NCBI RefSeq assembly: GCF_014489475.1
Contig: NZ_CP060820.1
Coordinates: 1,566,001 to 1,630,000, forward strand
Direction: 5' to 3'
DNA length: 64,000 nt
From: Lysobacter terrestris
GTDB lineage: Bacteria > Pseudomonadota > Gammaproteobacteria > Xanthomonadales > Xanthomonadaceae
How positions within the stretch are numbered: the stretch's first letter is position 1; each line of letters opens with the position of its first letter. Below the pieces are notes generated by a model. That model saw nothing but the letters and a program-made list of their open reading frames with translations, did no database searches and was not told the DNA's origin. Positions 16,689 through 26,155 of the stretch are shown in pieces. A program made the translations under genes and the position numbers.

Positions 16689-16850
16689 GCGGAATCCGTG
16701 GAAGCCCCGGCGCAGGGATGGCCGGGCGCGCAACAGCGCTCATACGAAAAATAGCGGGTCCGGCGCGCAATGGGCTTGCGTTGTTGCATGGATTACGCCG
16801 TGGCGCGCATGATTCTTGCGCAGATAACGAAATCCTTGCATGAAGCCGCC
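16689..16850. promoter_or_regulatory. Divergent phhA/Lrp promoter region with inverted repeat
   Basis: The region between phhA and the Lrp-type gene includes GCGCATGATTCTTGCGC at 16805-16821: perfect 5-bp arms around a seven-base AT-richer centre, the general form of an Lrp/AsnC operator. It sits 30 bp before the regulator start. The site assignment is inference from form and position. Confidence 0.4.
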
Positions 16851-17327
16851 ATGCCCGCCATCGAACTCGACCGCATCGACCTGCTGCTGCTGGCCGAACT
16901 GCAGCGCAACGGCCGCCAGACCAATGCCGAACTGGCCGAACGCGTGCACCTGTCCGCCTCGGCCTGCCTGCGCCGGCTGCAGCGGCTGGAGCGCGAGGGG
17001 GTGATCGCCGGCTACCGTGCCGAGGTCGACCCCGAGCGCCTGGGCCTGGGCTTGCAGGCCTTCGTCCGCGTGCAGCTGCGTCACCACGACGCGGCCTCGG
17101 TCGCCGCCTTCGCCGACTTCGTCAACCAGTGGGACGAGGTCGTCGCCTGCCACGCCCTGACCGGCGACATGGACTACCTGCTGCAGGTCGCGGTGCGCGA
17201 CCTCGAGCACTTCTCGCGCTTCCTGCTCGACCACCTGCTCAACCAGGCCGGCGTGGCCGACGTGAATTCCAGCTTCGTGCTGCGCACGGTCAAGGCGTTC
17301 CGCGGCCTGCCGCTGCCGCGGGGGTGA
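16851..17327 (+). CDS. Lrp/AsnC-family transcriptional regulator
   Basis: This 158-residue regulator has an N-terminal helix-turn-helix (about 5-60: LDRIDLLLLAELQRNGRQTNAELAERVHLS, with ACLRRLQRLEREGVI shown in the shorter following helix) and a C-terminal RAM/ACT-like effector domain with ALTGDMDYLLQV. Length fits the family. The start at 16851 matches the usual MPxxELDRID beginning; the frame is open upstream. It faces away from phhA, so control of phenylalanine or other amino acid catabolism is likely. The effector is probably an amino acid. Confidence 0.92.
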   Translation: MPAIELDRIDLLLLAELQRNGRQTNAELAERVHLSASACLRRLQRLEREGVIAGYRAEVDPERLGLGLQAFVRVQLRHHDAASVAAFADFVNQWDEVVACHALTGDMDYLLQVAVRDLEHFSRFLLDHLLNQAGVADVNSSFVLRTVKAFRGLPLPRG

Positions 17328-17342
17328 GGTGCGCGTTCCCGG

Positions 17343-17951
17343 TCAGTCGAACGTGATCCAGCCGAGCATGACCGCCCATCCCAGCAGGATGACGAGCCAC
17401 AGCAGCGCACCGATCACGATCCACACCCAGTTGGCCCAGGTGAAGTCGCGATTGGATTCGCCGTGGGGCTGGGCGCAGGCGAGGTTGGCGGCCTTCTGCA
17501 GGCCCCACATGCAATAGCCGATGGGCAGCAGCGCGACAGTCGCGACCAGGTCGGTGGTGGGCGAACCGATCTCCTTCGCCGCCAGCCGGTCACACACGGT
17601 CGAGATGATCTGGGCTACGACGTAGCCCCACGCCAGCAGGTTGGGCCACCAGCGGTGCGCGATGCCGGTGCGGGCCAGCGATTGGCGGATGTCGCGGCCG
17701 AGCGAATGGGCGAAGAACACCGGGAAGATCGCGCGCCAGATCGGCGAGATATTGGCCTTGTTGTAGCTGCGATAGCGCGCCCAGTGCCGGTAGAACCAGT
17801 AGATCTGGTACATGCCGAGGGTGGCCACCAGCAGCACGATGAACTTCGTGCGCGCGACCACGTAGAACTCGGGCGCGCGCACGCGCGCGGGCGCATCCAT
17901 GACCACGGCGGTCGGGGGTGCGTAGAGGTTGGCTTCCAGGGTTTCTTCCAA
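17343..17951 (-). CDS. Membrane protein of unknown function (NPYAPP-type N-terminus)
   Basis: This protein of about 202 residues has four membrane helices: one near FIVLLVATLGMYQIYWFY, one near WWPNLLAWGYVVAQI, one over LVATVALLPIGYCMWGL and a last one at the C-terminus. The N-terminus NLYAPPTAVV resembles the NPYAPP start of a group of DUF4234-like xanthomonad proteins. The start was chosen as TTG at 17951 because AAGGA lies seven bases upstream; ATG at 17900 would remove that conserved-looking segment. It is convergent with the Lrp gene and follows the outer-membrane protein gene. Confidence 0.75.
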   Translation of the reverse strand: MEETLEANLYAPPTAVVMDAPARVRAPEFYVVARTKFIVLLVATLGMYQIYWFYRHWARYRSYNKANISPIWRAIFPVFFAHSLGRDIRQSLARTGIAHRWWPNLLAWGYVVAQIISTVCDRLAAKEIGSPTTDLVATVALLPIGYCMWGLQKAANLACAQPHGESNRDFTWANWVWIVIGALLWLVILLGWAVMLGWITFD

Positions 17952-18004
17952 GGTGTCTTCCTTGATGCGGCGCGCGGTGGCCGCCAGTGTGCCTGCATCC
18001 AACG

Positions 18005-18051
18005 TTGGCGCCGAGGGGCGCCAAAAGAAACGGCCGCACAGGGCGGCCGTT
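18005..18051 (-). terminator. Tandem hairpins, terminator of the outer-membrane protein gene
   Basis: On the minus strand the first hairpin pairs 18043-18051 with 18029-18037 (AACGGCCGC/GCGGCCGTT, five-base loop) and is followed by TTTCTTTT, a good intrinsic terminator 22 bp after the stop at 18074. A second hairpin follows at once: TTGGCGCC (18005-18012) with GGCGCCAA (18017-18024), loop GAGG. The T-run is shared between the two. Confidence 0.75.
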
Positions 18052-18073
18052 CCGGTGTTGCTCGAGGCGACGA

Positions 18074-18595
18074 TCAGAAGCGGAATTCGCCGGCCAGGTT
18101 CAGCGTGTCGGCGTCGACCGAGACGCCGTCGAAATCGGCGCTGTGGAAGTCGTAGTTCAGGCTCAGGCCGAACGACTCGCTGAAGTCGTAGCCGGCGCCG
18201 ACGCCGTAGTACGGCTCGGTCGAGGTGTCGGAACCGTCGACGTCGCCCTTGACGCGCTCGACGCCGATGCGGCCGTCGATGAAGAAGCCGCTGTTGTTGG
18301 CGCCGAAGCTCTTCTTCGCCATCAGGCCCACGCCGAAGCTGGTCAGCTCGGCGCCGTCCTGGTCGTACAGGCTGTTGTAGGCGCCTTCGACGGCGAAGTT
18401 GTCGTTGAAGTAGTAACCGCCGCGCAGCGAGTAGCCGGTGTCGCTGTCGCTGCCGCTGCCCAGGCCCGAGACGTCGACGTCGACGTCGGAATTGCCGACT
18501 TCAACGCGGGCGAAGCCCTGGCCGCCAGCGGCCATGGCGGAAGTGGACAGGCCGGCCAGGGCCAGCGCGGCGGAAAGAACCAGGATCTTCTTCAT
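18074..18595 (-). CDS. Outer-membrane beta-barrel protein (OmpX/OprF-N-like)
   Basis: This 173-residue protein has a clear signal peptide (MKKILVLSAALALAGLSTSAMA) and a mature part of alternating strands ending in phenylalanine (LAGEFRF), the mark of BamA-inserted barrels. Strands such as YSLRGGYYFNDNFAVEGAY and PYYGVGAGYDFSESFGLSL fit an eight-stranded barrel. The first loop is Asp/Ser-rich (VDVDVSGLGSGSDSD) and might bind cations. ATG at 18595 is used; ATG at 18607 is an alternative. The upstream sequence is AT-rich and holds a TTGACA box. Confidence 0.88.
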   Translation of the reverse strand: MKKILVLSAALALAGLSTSAMAAGGQGFARVEVGNSDVDVDVSGLGSGSDSDTGYSLRGGYYFNDNFAVEGAYNSLYDQDGAELTSFGVGLMAKKSFGANNSGFFIDGRIGVERVKGDVDGSDTSTEPYYGVGAGYDFSESFGLSLNYDFHSADFDGVSVDADTLNLAGEFRF

Positions 18596-18629
18596 TCGTT
18601 TATCCATAAAAAAGTTGAGCGCCCTCACT

Positions 18630-18669
18630 GGGCGCGCGACAAGGTGGCGCGCCCCTTCAGTATTGTCAA
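18630..18669 (-). promoter_or_regulatory. Candidate promoter and leader hairpin of the outer-membrane protein gene
   Basis: On the minus strand a perfect TTGACA lies at 18669-18664 inside an AT-rich stretch. A -10 box 17 bases on is weak (CACCTT). Just downstream an 8-bp hairpin, GGGCGCGC (18630-18637) with GCGCGCCC (18647-18654), falls around the predicted transcription start or in the leader. Confidence 0.4.
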
Positions 18670-18716
18670 ATTTACGTTAACAAAAGCGCCAAAGCCGGCA
18701 CAGCCCGGGGGCCCTG

Positions 18717-19493
18717 TCAGTGCGGCGGCCGGAAGCGCAGAACCACGCCGCGTTCGTCACCGGGCACCGGACGGTTCCACAGCACCGGCACCTCCGCGGG
18801 GCGGCGCGGCTCGAGCGTGTCGTGCTCCTCCAGTGCGGCCTGCGCGGCCAGTTCTTCCTCGATTTCCCAGCTGTACTTGCGCCGCGGCGGCAGCGGGTCG
18901 CTGCGGCGGAACAGCCAGGCCGCGACCACGCCGGCCGCCGCGCCGCCCAGGTGCGCCTGCCAGGACACCCCGGCCTCGCGCGGCAGCACGGTCAGCAGCA
19001 TCCCGCCGTAGAGGAAGAAGGCGATCATCGCCGCCGCCACCGAGGGCCGGTCGCGGCGCAGCAGGCCGAGGCCGAGGACCAGGAACATCAGGCCGTGGGT
19101 CAGGCCGCTGGCGCCCAGGTGGTGCGAGCCGGCTTCGCCCAGCAGCCACGCGCCCAGCCCCGAGCCCAGCCACAGCAGCGGCAGGGCGCGCAGCGTCGCC
19201 CGCGGGTACACGCTGCCGGCCAGCGTGCCCAGCAGCAGCAGCGAGATCGCGTTGGCCGCCCAGTGCTCGAGCGAACCGTGCAGCAGCGGCGCGGTCAGCA
19301 CGCCGACGAGGCCGGCCCAGGCGTGCGGCTGCACCGTCCACGGCCCCAGCTCGAACGCCGGCTGGGCGAGGAACACCAGGCCCAGCAGCAGCACGAAGGC
19401 GAAGCTGAGGTTGAAGGCGCGCAACAGCCGGCCGCGGTCGTGGGCGCGCTGGGCCGGGCTGTCGGCGGGGAATTCGGGGCTGGGCAGGTGCAT
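18717..19493 (-). CDS. Rhomboid-family intramembrane serine protease
   Basis: This 258-residue inner-membrane protein has six hydrophobic helices. The catalytic serine lies in GASGLTHG (Ser129) and the catalytic histidine in AHLGGAAAG (His181). The oxyanion-type motif HGSLEHWAANAISLLLLG is also present. A charged cytoplasmic tail of about 60 residues follows (DPLPPRRKYSWEIEEELAAQ) with no recognisable domain. The start ATG at 19493 fits the family; the frame is open far upstream into a repeat. Substrates are unknown. Confidence 0.93.
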   Translation of the reverse strand: MHLPSPEFPADSPAQRAHDRGRLLRAFNLSFAFVLLLGLVFLAQPAFELGPWTVQPHAWAGLVGVLTAPLLHGSLEHWAANAISLLLLGTLAGSVYPRATLRALPLLWLGSGLGAWLLGEAGSHHLGASGLTHGLMFLVLGLGLLRRDRPSVAAAMIAFFLYGGMLLTVLPREAGVSWQAHLGGAAAGVVAAWLFRRSDPLPPRRKYSWEIEEELAAQAALEEHDTLEPRRPAEVPVLWNRPVPGDERGVVLRFRPPH

Positions 19494-19835
19494 GCGATTG
19501 CAGTGGCGGCGCGGGCGCGCCGATGCAAGGGCGGGAGTGCGGGACATTGAATCCCGAGCGCGCGAGGCGCCATTAGCTCCCCCTCGCCCCGCTTGCGGGG
19601 TGAAGACGGGCGCTTGTGCGCCACTGACGCACGCCCGACTGAACGCCCCTGCGCTGAGCGAAGGGCCGGGGGCATAGCGAGGGACCGCGTTGCGCAAGCA
19701 ACGCAGGGTGAGGGGGCGTGGCGCGTGGCGAAAAGCGCCCCTCATCCGCCCTTCGGGCACCTTCTCCCCGCTGCCAGCGGGGAGAAGGACAGCAGACAGC
19801 CAAGCCCGGCTCGCCCCACCGCGTAAAATGCCGCG
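19494..19835. other. Intergenic region holding a dispersed repeat
   Basis: The 342 bases between the divergent rhomboid and rRNA methyltransferase genes contain no gene. Most of the stretch is one copy of a composite hairpin repeat (19582-19788). The remaining 47 bases before the methyltransferase start should hold its promoter. Confidence 0.6.
19582..19788. repeat. Composite hairpin repeat, copy A (about 207 bp)
   Basis: This segment is nearly identical over most of its length to 50790-51015. It opens with CCCCGCTTGCGGGG, contains a GCGTTGCGCAAGCAACGC hairpin, then inverted GGTGAGGGGGCG and CGCCCCTCATCC blocks, and closes with a CTTCTCCCCGC...GCGGGGAGAAGG hairpin. It encodes nothing evident. 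It looks like a non-autonomous dispersed element of the MITE/REP kind. Confidence 0.8.
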
Positions 19836-21011
19836 ATGAATACCCCCGCACCGAACCCCGTCGTCCGCCTCAAGAACGCCTGGAACTCCACCCACCCCTG
19901 GATCTTCCAGCGCCTGGTCGACAAGCCCGCGCAGCGCCCCAAGTCCGGCCAGATCGTCGACGTCGTCGGCGTGGATGGCGTCTGGATCGGCCGCGGCTTC
20001 TACAACGGCCATTCGCGCATCGCCCTGCGCATGCTCGAACGCGACCCGGATGTCGAAGTCGACGCCGCCTGGTTCGCGCGCAAGATCGCCGATGCGGTGC
20101 AGCTGCGCCGCGACGTGCTCAAACTCGACGCCATCAGCGACGCCTGGCGCGTGGTGCACAGCGAGGGCGACGGCATCAGCGGCCTGGTCGTCGACCGTTA
20201 CGCCGACCTGCTGGTGGTCGAGTTCTTCAGCGCCGGCGCGTTCCGCTACCGCGAATGGATCTACGACGCCCTGCGCCAGCAGTTCCCGGGCTGCCGCTTC
20301 CACGCCTCCGCCGACGAGCACGTGCAGAAGCAGGAGTCGTTCGACTTCCGCGGCAGCGAACCGGCGCAACCGGCCGTCATCAGCGAATACGGCGTGAAGT
20401 TCCGCGCCGACCCCGCCGGCGCGCACAAGACCGGCTTCTTCGCCGACCAGCGCGAGAACCGCCAGTGGTTGTCGCAGCAGGTCGAAGGCAAGCGCGTGCT
20501 CGACCTGTGCTGCAACACCGGCGGCTTCGCGGTGTACTCGGCGGTGCGCGGTGCTTCGGAAGTGGTCGGCATCGACATCGACGAGGCGGTGATCGAGATC
20601 GCCAAGGGCAATGCCAAGCTCAACAACGTGCGCCCGCGCTTCGTCCAGGCCGACATCTTTCCGTGGCTGCGCGACGCCGGCAACGCGGGCGAGCAGTTCG
20701 ACGTGGTGATCCTCGATCCGGCGAAGATGACCCGCGACCGCGAGCAGGTGATCGCCGCGCTGAAGAAGTACCTCGACATGAACAAGCTCGCGCTCGGCGT
20801 GGTGAAGCCGGGCGGCCTGTTCGCGACGTTCTCCTGCACCGGCCTGGTCAGCGAGGACCAGTTCCTCGACATGCTGCGCCGCGCCGCGTTCTACGCCGGC
20901 CGCACCGTGCAGGTGCTGAAAGTGGCCGGCGCCGGCGCCGACCACCCGTTCCTCGCGCAGGTACCCGAGTCGCGCTACCTCAAGGCGGTGTTCTGCCGCG
21001 TGCTGGACTGA
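19836..21011 (+). CDS. rlmI: 23S rRNA (cytosine-C5)-methyltransferase, RlmI family
   Basis: This 391-residue protein begins with a PUA domain (about 8-85: NPVVRLKNAWNSTHPWIFQ, GVWIGRGFYN), followed by the RlmI EEHEE-type domain and a Rossmann SAM-binding methyltransferase domain (about 185-391). Visible motifs are GFFADQRENR, LDLCCNTGGFA, VVILDPAKMTRDRE and the catalytic cysteine region ATFSCTG. In E. coli RlmI methylates C1962 of 23S rRNA. Family membership is firm; the target base is carried over from E. coli. Confidence 0.88.
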   Translation: MNTPAPNPVVRLKNAWNSTHPWIFQRLVDKPAQRPKSGQIVDVVGVDGVWIGRGFYNGHSRIALRMLERDPDVEVDAAWFARKIADAVQLRRDVLKLDAISDAWRVVHSEGDGISGLVVDRYADLLVVEFFSAGAFRYREWIYDALRQQFPGCRFHASADEHVQKQESFDFRGSEPAQPAVISEYGVKFRADPAGAHKTGFFADQRENRQWLSQQVEGKRVLDLCCNTGGFAVYSAVRGASEVVGIDIDEAVIEIAKGNAKLNNVRPRFVQADIFPWLRDAGNAGEQFDVVILDPAKMTRDREQVIAALKKYLDMNKLALGVVKPGGLFATFSCTGLVSEDQFLDMLRRAAFYAGRTVQVLKVAGAGADHPFLAQVPESRYLKAVFCRVLD

Positions 21012-21128
21012 GGCGTCCATCGCCGGCACCGGCCATCCGTGGCGGGCGCCGGCGCCGCAGTCGCAGGGCCTCAGCGCGGGCTCCGCAATGACGGAGCGAC
21101 ATCCTGTCGCGCGCGCCGCACGCACCGA

Positions 21129-22280
21129 TCAGGCACGTCGCAACCTGAGGTAGAAGTCGTAGATGCCGTCGTCATCGCCTCCATCGAAGCGCAGCGCGGG
21201 GAAGACATACGGATTGCTGCCCGCGGTGAGGCTGTCGGCCTGCGCCTGGTTGAGCGAGACTTGGCGCGTACCGCCGATCTGGTCGTCCGCGCCGATCAGA
21301 TCCACCAGGTAACTCACGCCGATACCGATCACAGCGGCGGCCGCGATGATCCAGCCGACTACGCCACCGGCCGCGGCGGCTTTCGTCGCCACCGCGGTCA
21401 GGGCCGCGCGCACCTTGTCGGTGATGTCGCTGACATCGCCCAGGTCGTGTTCGAAGCAGGTGGCGGTGACCAGCACGTTGGAATCGAGCGCACGAGGGCC
21501 GGCGAAGCCGTACAGGCGCAGGTTCTCATCGCCGCTGCCGGGGCGCGTGTCGCCATCGTCGACTTCCTCGTAGACCGGGGTGTGGTACCCGATCGCGGCG
21601 GTGCCGCCCTCGGCCATTGCCTCGGTGATCACCGCGAACACGCCGTAGGGTTCGTCGTGCACGCCCCAGCCCCATTCCGGATCGCTCTCGTCGATGCAAT
21701 AGAGCCGGGTGAACGACAGTTCGTAGGCGTTGGGTTGCGGGCGGGGCGGCGTGCCCTCGCCGCCGCCGTCGTCGCAGCAACAGCAGCAATCGTGCTTGCG
21801 CGCAGCCATGATGCGAATTGCCGCCGCGTTGACATTCAGGCCGCTGGCCTTGGCGCCGCGCGCGATGATGGCGGCCATCTCGTCGATGCCGACGGCCTGT
21901 GCCGGCGCCATGTTCAGATAGCGCGGCGAGAAGATCCGTTGCTTGAGCTCGTACGGCAGCTTTTCGTGTCGGTCGAGTGCGGCGAGCAGCCACTCGCGGC
22001 CGCCCTTGACGCTCTGCAGGGCACGCAGGAAGCGTTCGTCGTGGTTGGCACCGGAGCGGTCGCCCGAGAGGATGCGGCGGAACTCGTGCATCAGGGCGGG
22101 AATGAACTCGTAGCCGGCGGCGTCCAGCTGGTACTTGCGCAGGCGTTCCTCGATGGTCCTGGGCGGACGCTTGCGGCCCTTGCGGTCCGGTTTGCTCTCG
22201 CGCGGCTTGCTTGCGCGCGCGGTCTGGGTGCGGGTGGTCTGGGTGCGGGTCGCACCGGGCTTTTTCCTTGCGGTTGCCAT
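21129..22280 (-). CDS. Unrecognised protein with five consecutive cysteines and split C-terminal domain
   Basis: This 383-residue protein has three parts. The first 45 residues are basic and repetitive (TRTQTTRTQTARASKPRE). Residues 46-165 look helical (HEFRRILSGDRSGANHDERF; MAPAQAVGIDEMAAIIARGA). A cluster HDCCCCCDD follows. The last 200 residues look beta-rich and acidic (TRLYCIDESDPEWGWGVHDE, VYEEVDDGDTRP) and are interrupted by an Ala/Gly/Ile hydrophobic stretch of about 30 residues before DLIGADDQIGG. There is no signal peptide. GGAG precedes the start. I do not know the family. It could be an effector or toxin-like protein with a membrane-inserting segment, but that is speculation. Confidence 0.75.
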   Translation of the reverse strand: MATARKKPGATRTQTTRTQTARASKPRESKPDRKGRKRPPRTIEERLRKYQLDAAGYEFIPALMHEFRRILSGDRSGANHDERFLRALQSVKGGREWLLAALDRHEKLPYELKQRIFSPRYLNMAPAQAVGIDEMAAIIARGAKASGLNVNAAAIRIMAARKHDCCCCCDDGGGEGTPPRPQPNAYELSFTRLYCIDESDPEWGWGVHDEPYGVFAVITEAMAEGGTAAIGYHTPVYEEVDDGDTRPGSGDENLRLYGFAGPRALDSNVLVTATCFEHDLGDVSDITDKVRAALTAVATKAAAAGGVVGWIIAAAAVIGIGVSYLVDLIGADDQIGGTRQVSLNQAQADSLTAGSNPYVFPALRFDGGDDDGIYDFYLRLRRA

Positions 22281-22418
22281 GTCCTTTCTCCATTTGGCAT
22301 TGATGCTTCTCCCTCGCCAAGGACAACGTGTTCCGCACCGGCAACGGCCACCCCCGCTTGGACGCGGCGCTAGAATCGGGGTTCAGTGCAATCGCCGTTC
22401 AGCCCGGATCCCGCGCGC

Positions 22419-24676
<2,258 letters not shown>

Positions 24677-24680
<4 letters not shown>

Positions 24681-24919
24681 GCGAGGAGCGCGCCATGGCC
24701 CTGCTGCAACTGCTGGCCGGCGAAGACGGCCAGTCGATCCATCGCGTCGCCAAGCGCATGGGCCTGGGACTGAGCGAACTGCAGCGCCTGCTCACCGCGT
24801 TGGGACCCGACCCGCGCTTCGACGGCCTCGACCTGGTCGAGCAACGCAGCGACGGCACGCGCACCGTGTTGTGGCTGACCGCGAAGGGTCGGCGCCTGTG
24901 CGCGGGTGCGGACGCATGA
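24677..24919 (+). CDS. Small winged-helix protein between a molybdoenzyme gene and fdhD
   Basis: This 80-residue protein reads as a single winged helix-turn-helix: helices at about 3-14, 20-31 and 33-42 (SIHRVAKRMGLGLSELQRLL), then a two-strand wing (LVEQRSDGTRTVLWLTAKG). It overlaps the upstream stop and the downstream fdhD start by ATGA at both ends, so it is translated with both. It could be a local regulator or a FeoC-like adaptor. I do not recognise a named family. Confidence 0.75.
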
Positions 24920-25710
24920 ACGACGCGCTCGCCAGCGTGCAGGCATTGCGCGTGCAGGCGCAGGCCCGCGTGGAGCGCGAGGACGCCGCGGTGGTCGAAA
25001 CGCCGGTGGCGCTGCTGTGCAACGGCGCGCCGTTCGCGGTGATGATGGCGACGCCGTGCGATCTGGAGGACTTCGCCCTCGGCTTCGCCCTGAGCGAAGG
25101 CGTGGTGGCCGACGCCGGCGAATTCCGCCTGGTCGACGTGGTGCATGGCGCAGCGGGCATCGCCCTGCACGCGGCGATTCCGCAGGCGCGCTACGACGCG
25201 TTGCAGCGGCGGCGCACCCTGGAGGGCCGCAGCGGCTGCGGCCTGTGCGGCGTGGAAGCCTTGCAGGACGCGTTGCGCCCGGTGCCGCGCGTGCGCGAGC
25301 CGCAACCGGTGTCGTACGCGCGCATCCAGGCGGCGCTGGCGGCGTTGGCCGCGCAGCAGCCGTTGAATACGCGCAGCGGCGGCGTGCATGCCGCCGGCTT
25401 CGTGCACGCGGGCGGGCTGCTGGTGCGCGAGGACGTCGGCCGCCACAACGCGCTGGACAAGGTGATCGGCGCGCTGGTGCGCGACGGCCTCGATCCGGCA
25501 ACCGGCTTCCTCGTGATCACCTCGCGCGCGTCCTACGAGATCGTCTACAAGGCCGCGGTCGCCGGGATCGGCGTGGTGGTCGCGATCTCGGCGCCGACCG
25601 ACCTGGCGATCCGCACCGCGCAGGCCGCCGGCATCACCCTGGCGGCGTTCGCGCGCGGCGACGCCTTCAACCTGTACGCGTACCCGCAGCGCGTGCTCGC
25701 GCAGGACTGA
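24916..25710 (+). CDS. fdhD: FdhD, formate dehydrogenase sulfurtransferase accessory protein
   Basis: This 264-residue cytoplasmic protein moves sulfur from the cysteine desulfurase IscS to the bis-MGD molybdenum cofactor. The essential CxxC is present as CGLC at 108-111. Other family motifs are EDFALGFALSEGV, HAAGF, VREDVGRHNALDKVIG and TSRASYEIVYKAA. Its position next to the YdeP-type gene indicates that enzyme as the client. It converges on the GFA gene with six bases between the stops. Confidence 0.95.
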   Translation: MNDALASVQALRVQAQARVEREDAAVVETPVALLCNGAPFAVMMATPCDLEDFALGFALSEGVVADAGEFRLVDVVHGAAGIALHAAIPQARYDALQRRRTLEGRSGCGLCGVEALQDALRPVPRVREPQPVSYARIQAALAALAAQQPLNTRSGGVHAAGFVHAGGLLVREDVGRHNALDKVIGALVRDGLDPATGFLVITSRASYEIVYKAAVAGIGVVVAISAPTDLAIRTAQAAGITLAAFARGDAFNLYAYPQRVLAQD

Positions 25711-25716
25711 ACGTAC

Positions 25717-26067
25717 TCACTTCGAACGGCCGTCGTAGTGGTGCACCGGGATGCTTTCGAGTTCGATGTCGGTGAGGCAGCGCAGGTTGATCGCGGCCAT
25801 CGCGTTGCCCTTGGGATCGGTGCCTTCGCCGAACGGGTGCATGCCGCAGACCGGGCAGAAGCGGTGGCGGATCACGTGGCGGTTGAAGGTGTAGGTCGCC
25901 AGCGCGTCCTCGCCCGCGGTGATGCGCAGCTGCGCGCGCGGCACGAACCACAGCAGCGAACCCTTGCGCTGGCAGATCGAGCAGTTGCAGCTGAGGCCGC
26001 TGTCGATATCGCCGTCCACTTCGAAGGCCACCTTGCCGCAGTGGCAGCTGCCCTGGTGCGTCGTCAT
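25717..26067 (-). CDS. GFA-family (glutathione-dependent formaldehyde-activating-like) zinc protein
   Basis: This 116-residue protein carries the zinc-binding cysteines of the family: CHCG near the N-terminus, CNCSICQRKG, and FCPVCGMHPFGEG. The fold is a small Mss4-like beta structure. The family was named for glutathione-formaldehyde binding, but most members have no proven activity. The start at 26067 is preceded by GGAG. Proximity to formate-related genes is suggestive but weak. Confidence 0.9.
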   Translation of the reverse strand: MTTHQGSCHCGKVAFEVDGDIDSGLSCNCSICQRKGSLLWFVPRAQLRITAGEDALATYTFNRHVIRHRFCPVCGMHPFGEGTDPKGNAMAAINLRCLTDIELESIPVHHYDGRSK

Positions 26068-26155
26068 GTCCGCTCTCCGTTCGTGGGTTCGGCGCGAGGA
26101 TAACGCGCCGCGCATCGGTCGCATGCGCTGCGACCCGGGCCGTTACACTGGCGCC

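Noticed and set aside
18717-21125. 802-codon minus-strand frame ending in the rhomboid protease
   Set aside because: Everything before MHLPSPEF is antisense to rlmI and runs through a dispersed repeat; only the last 258 residues form the protease.
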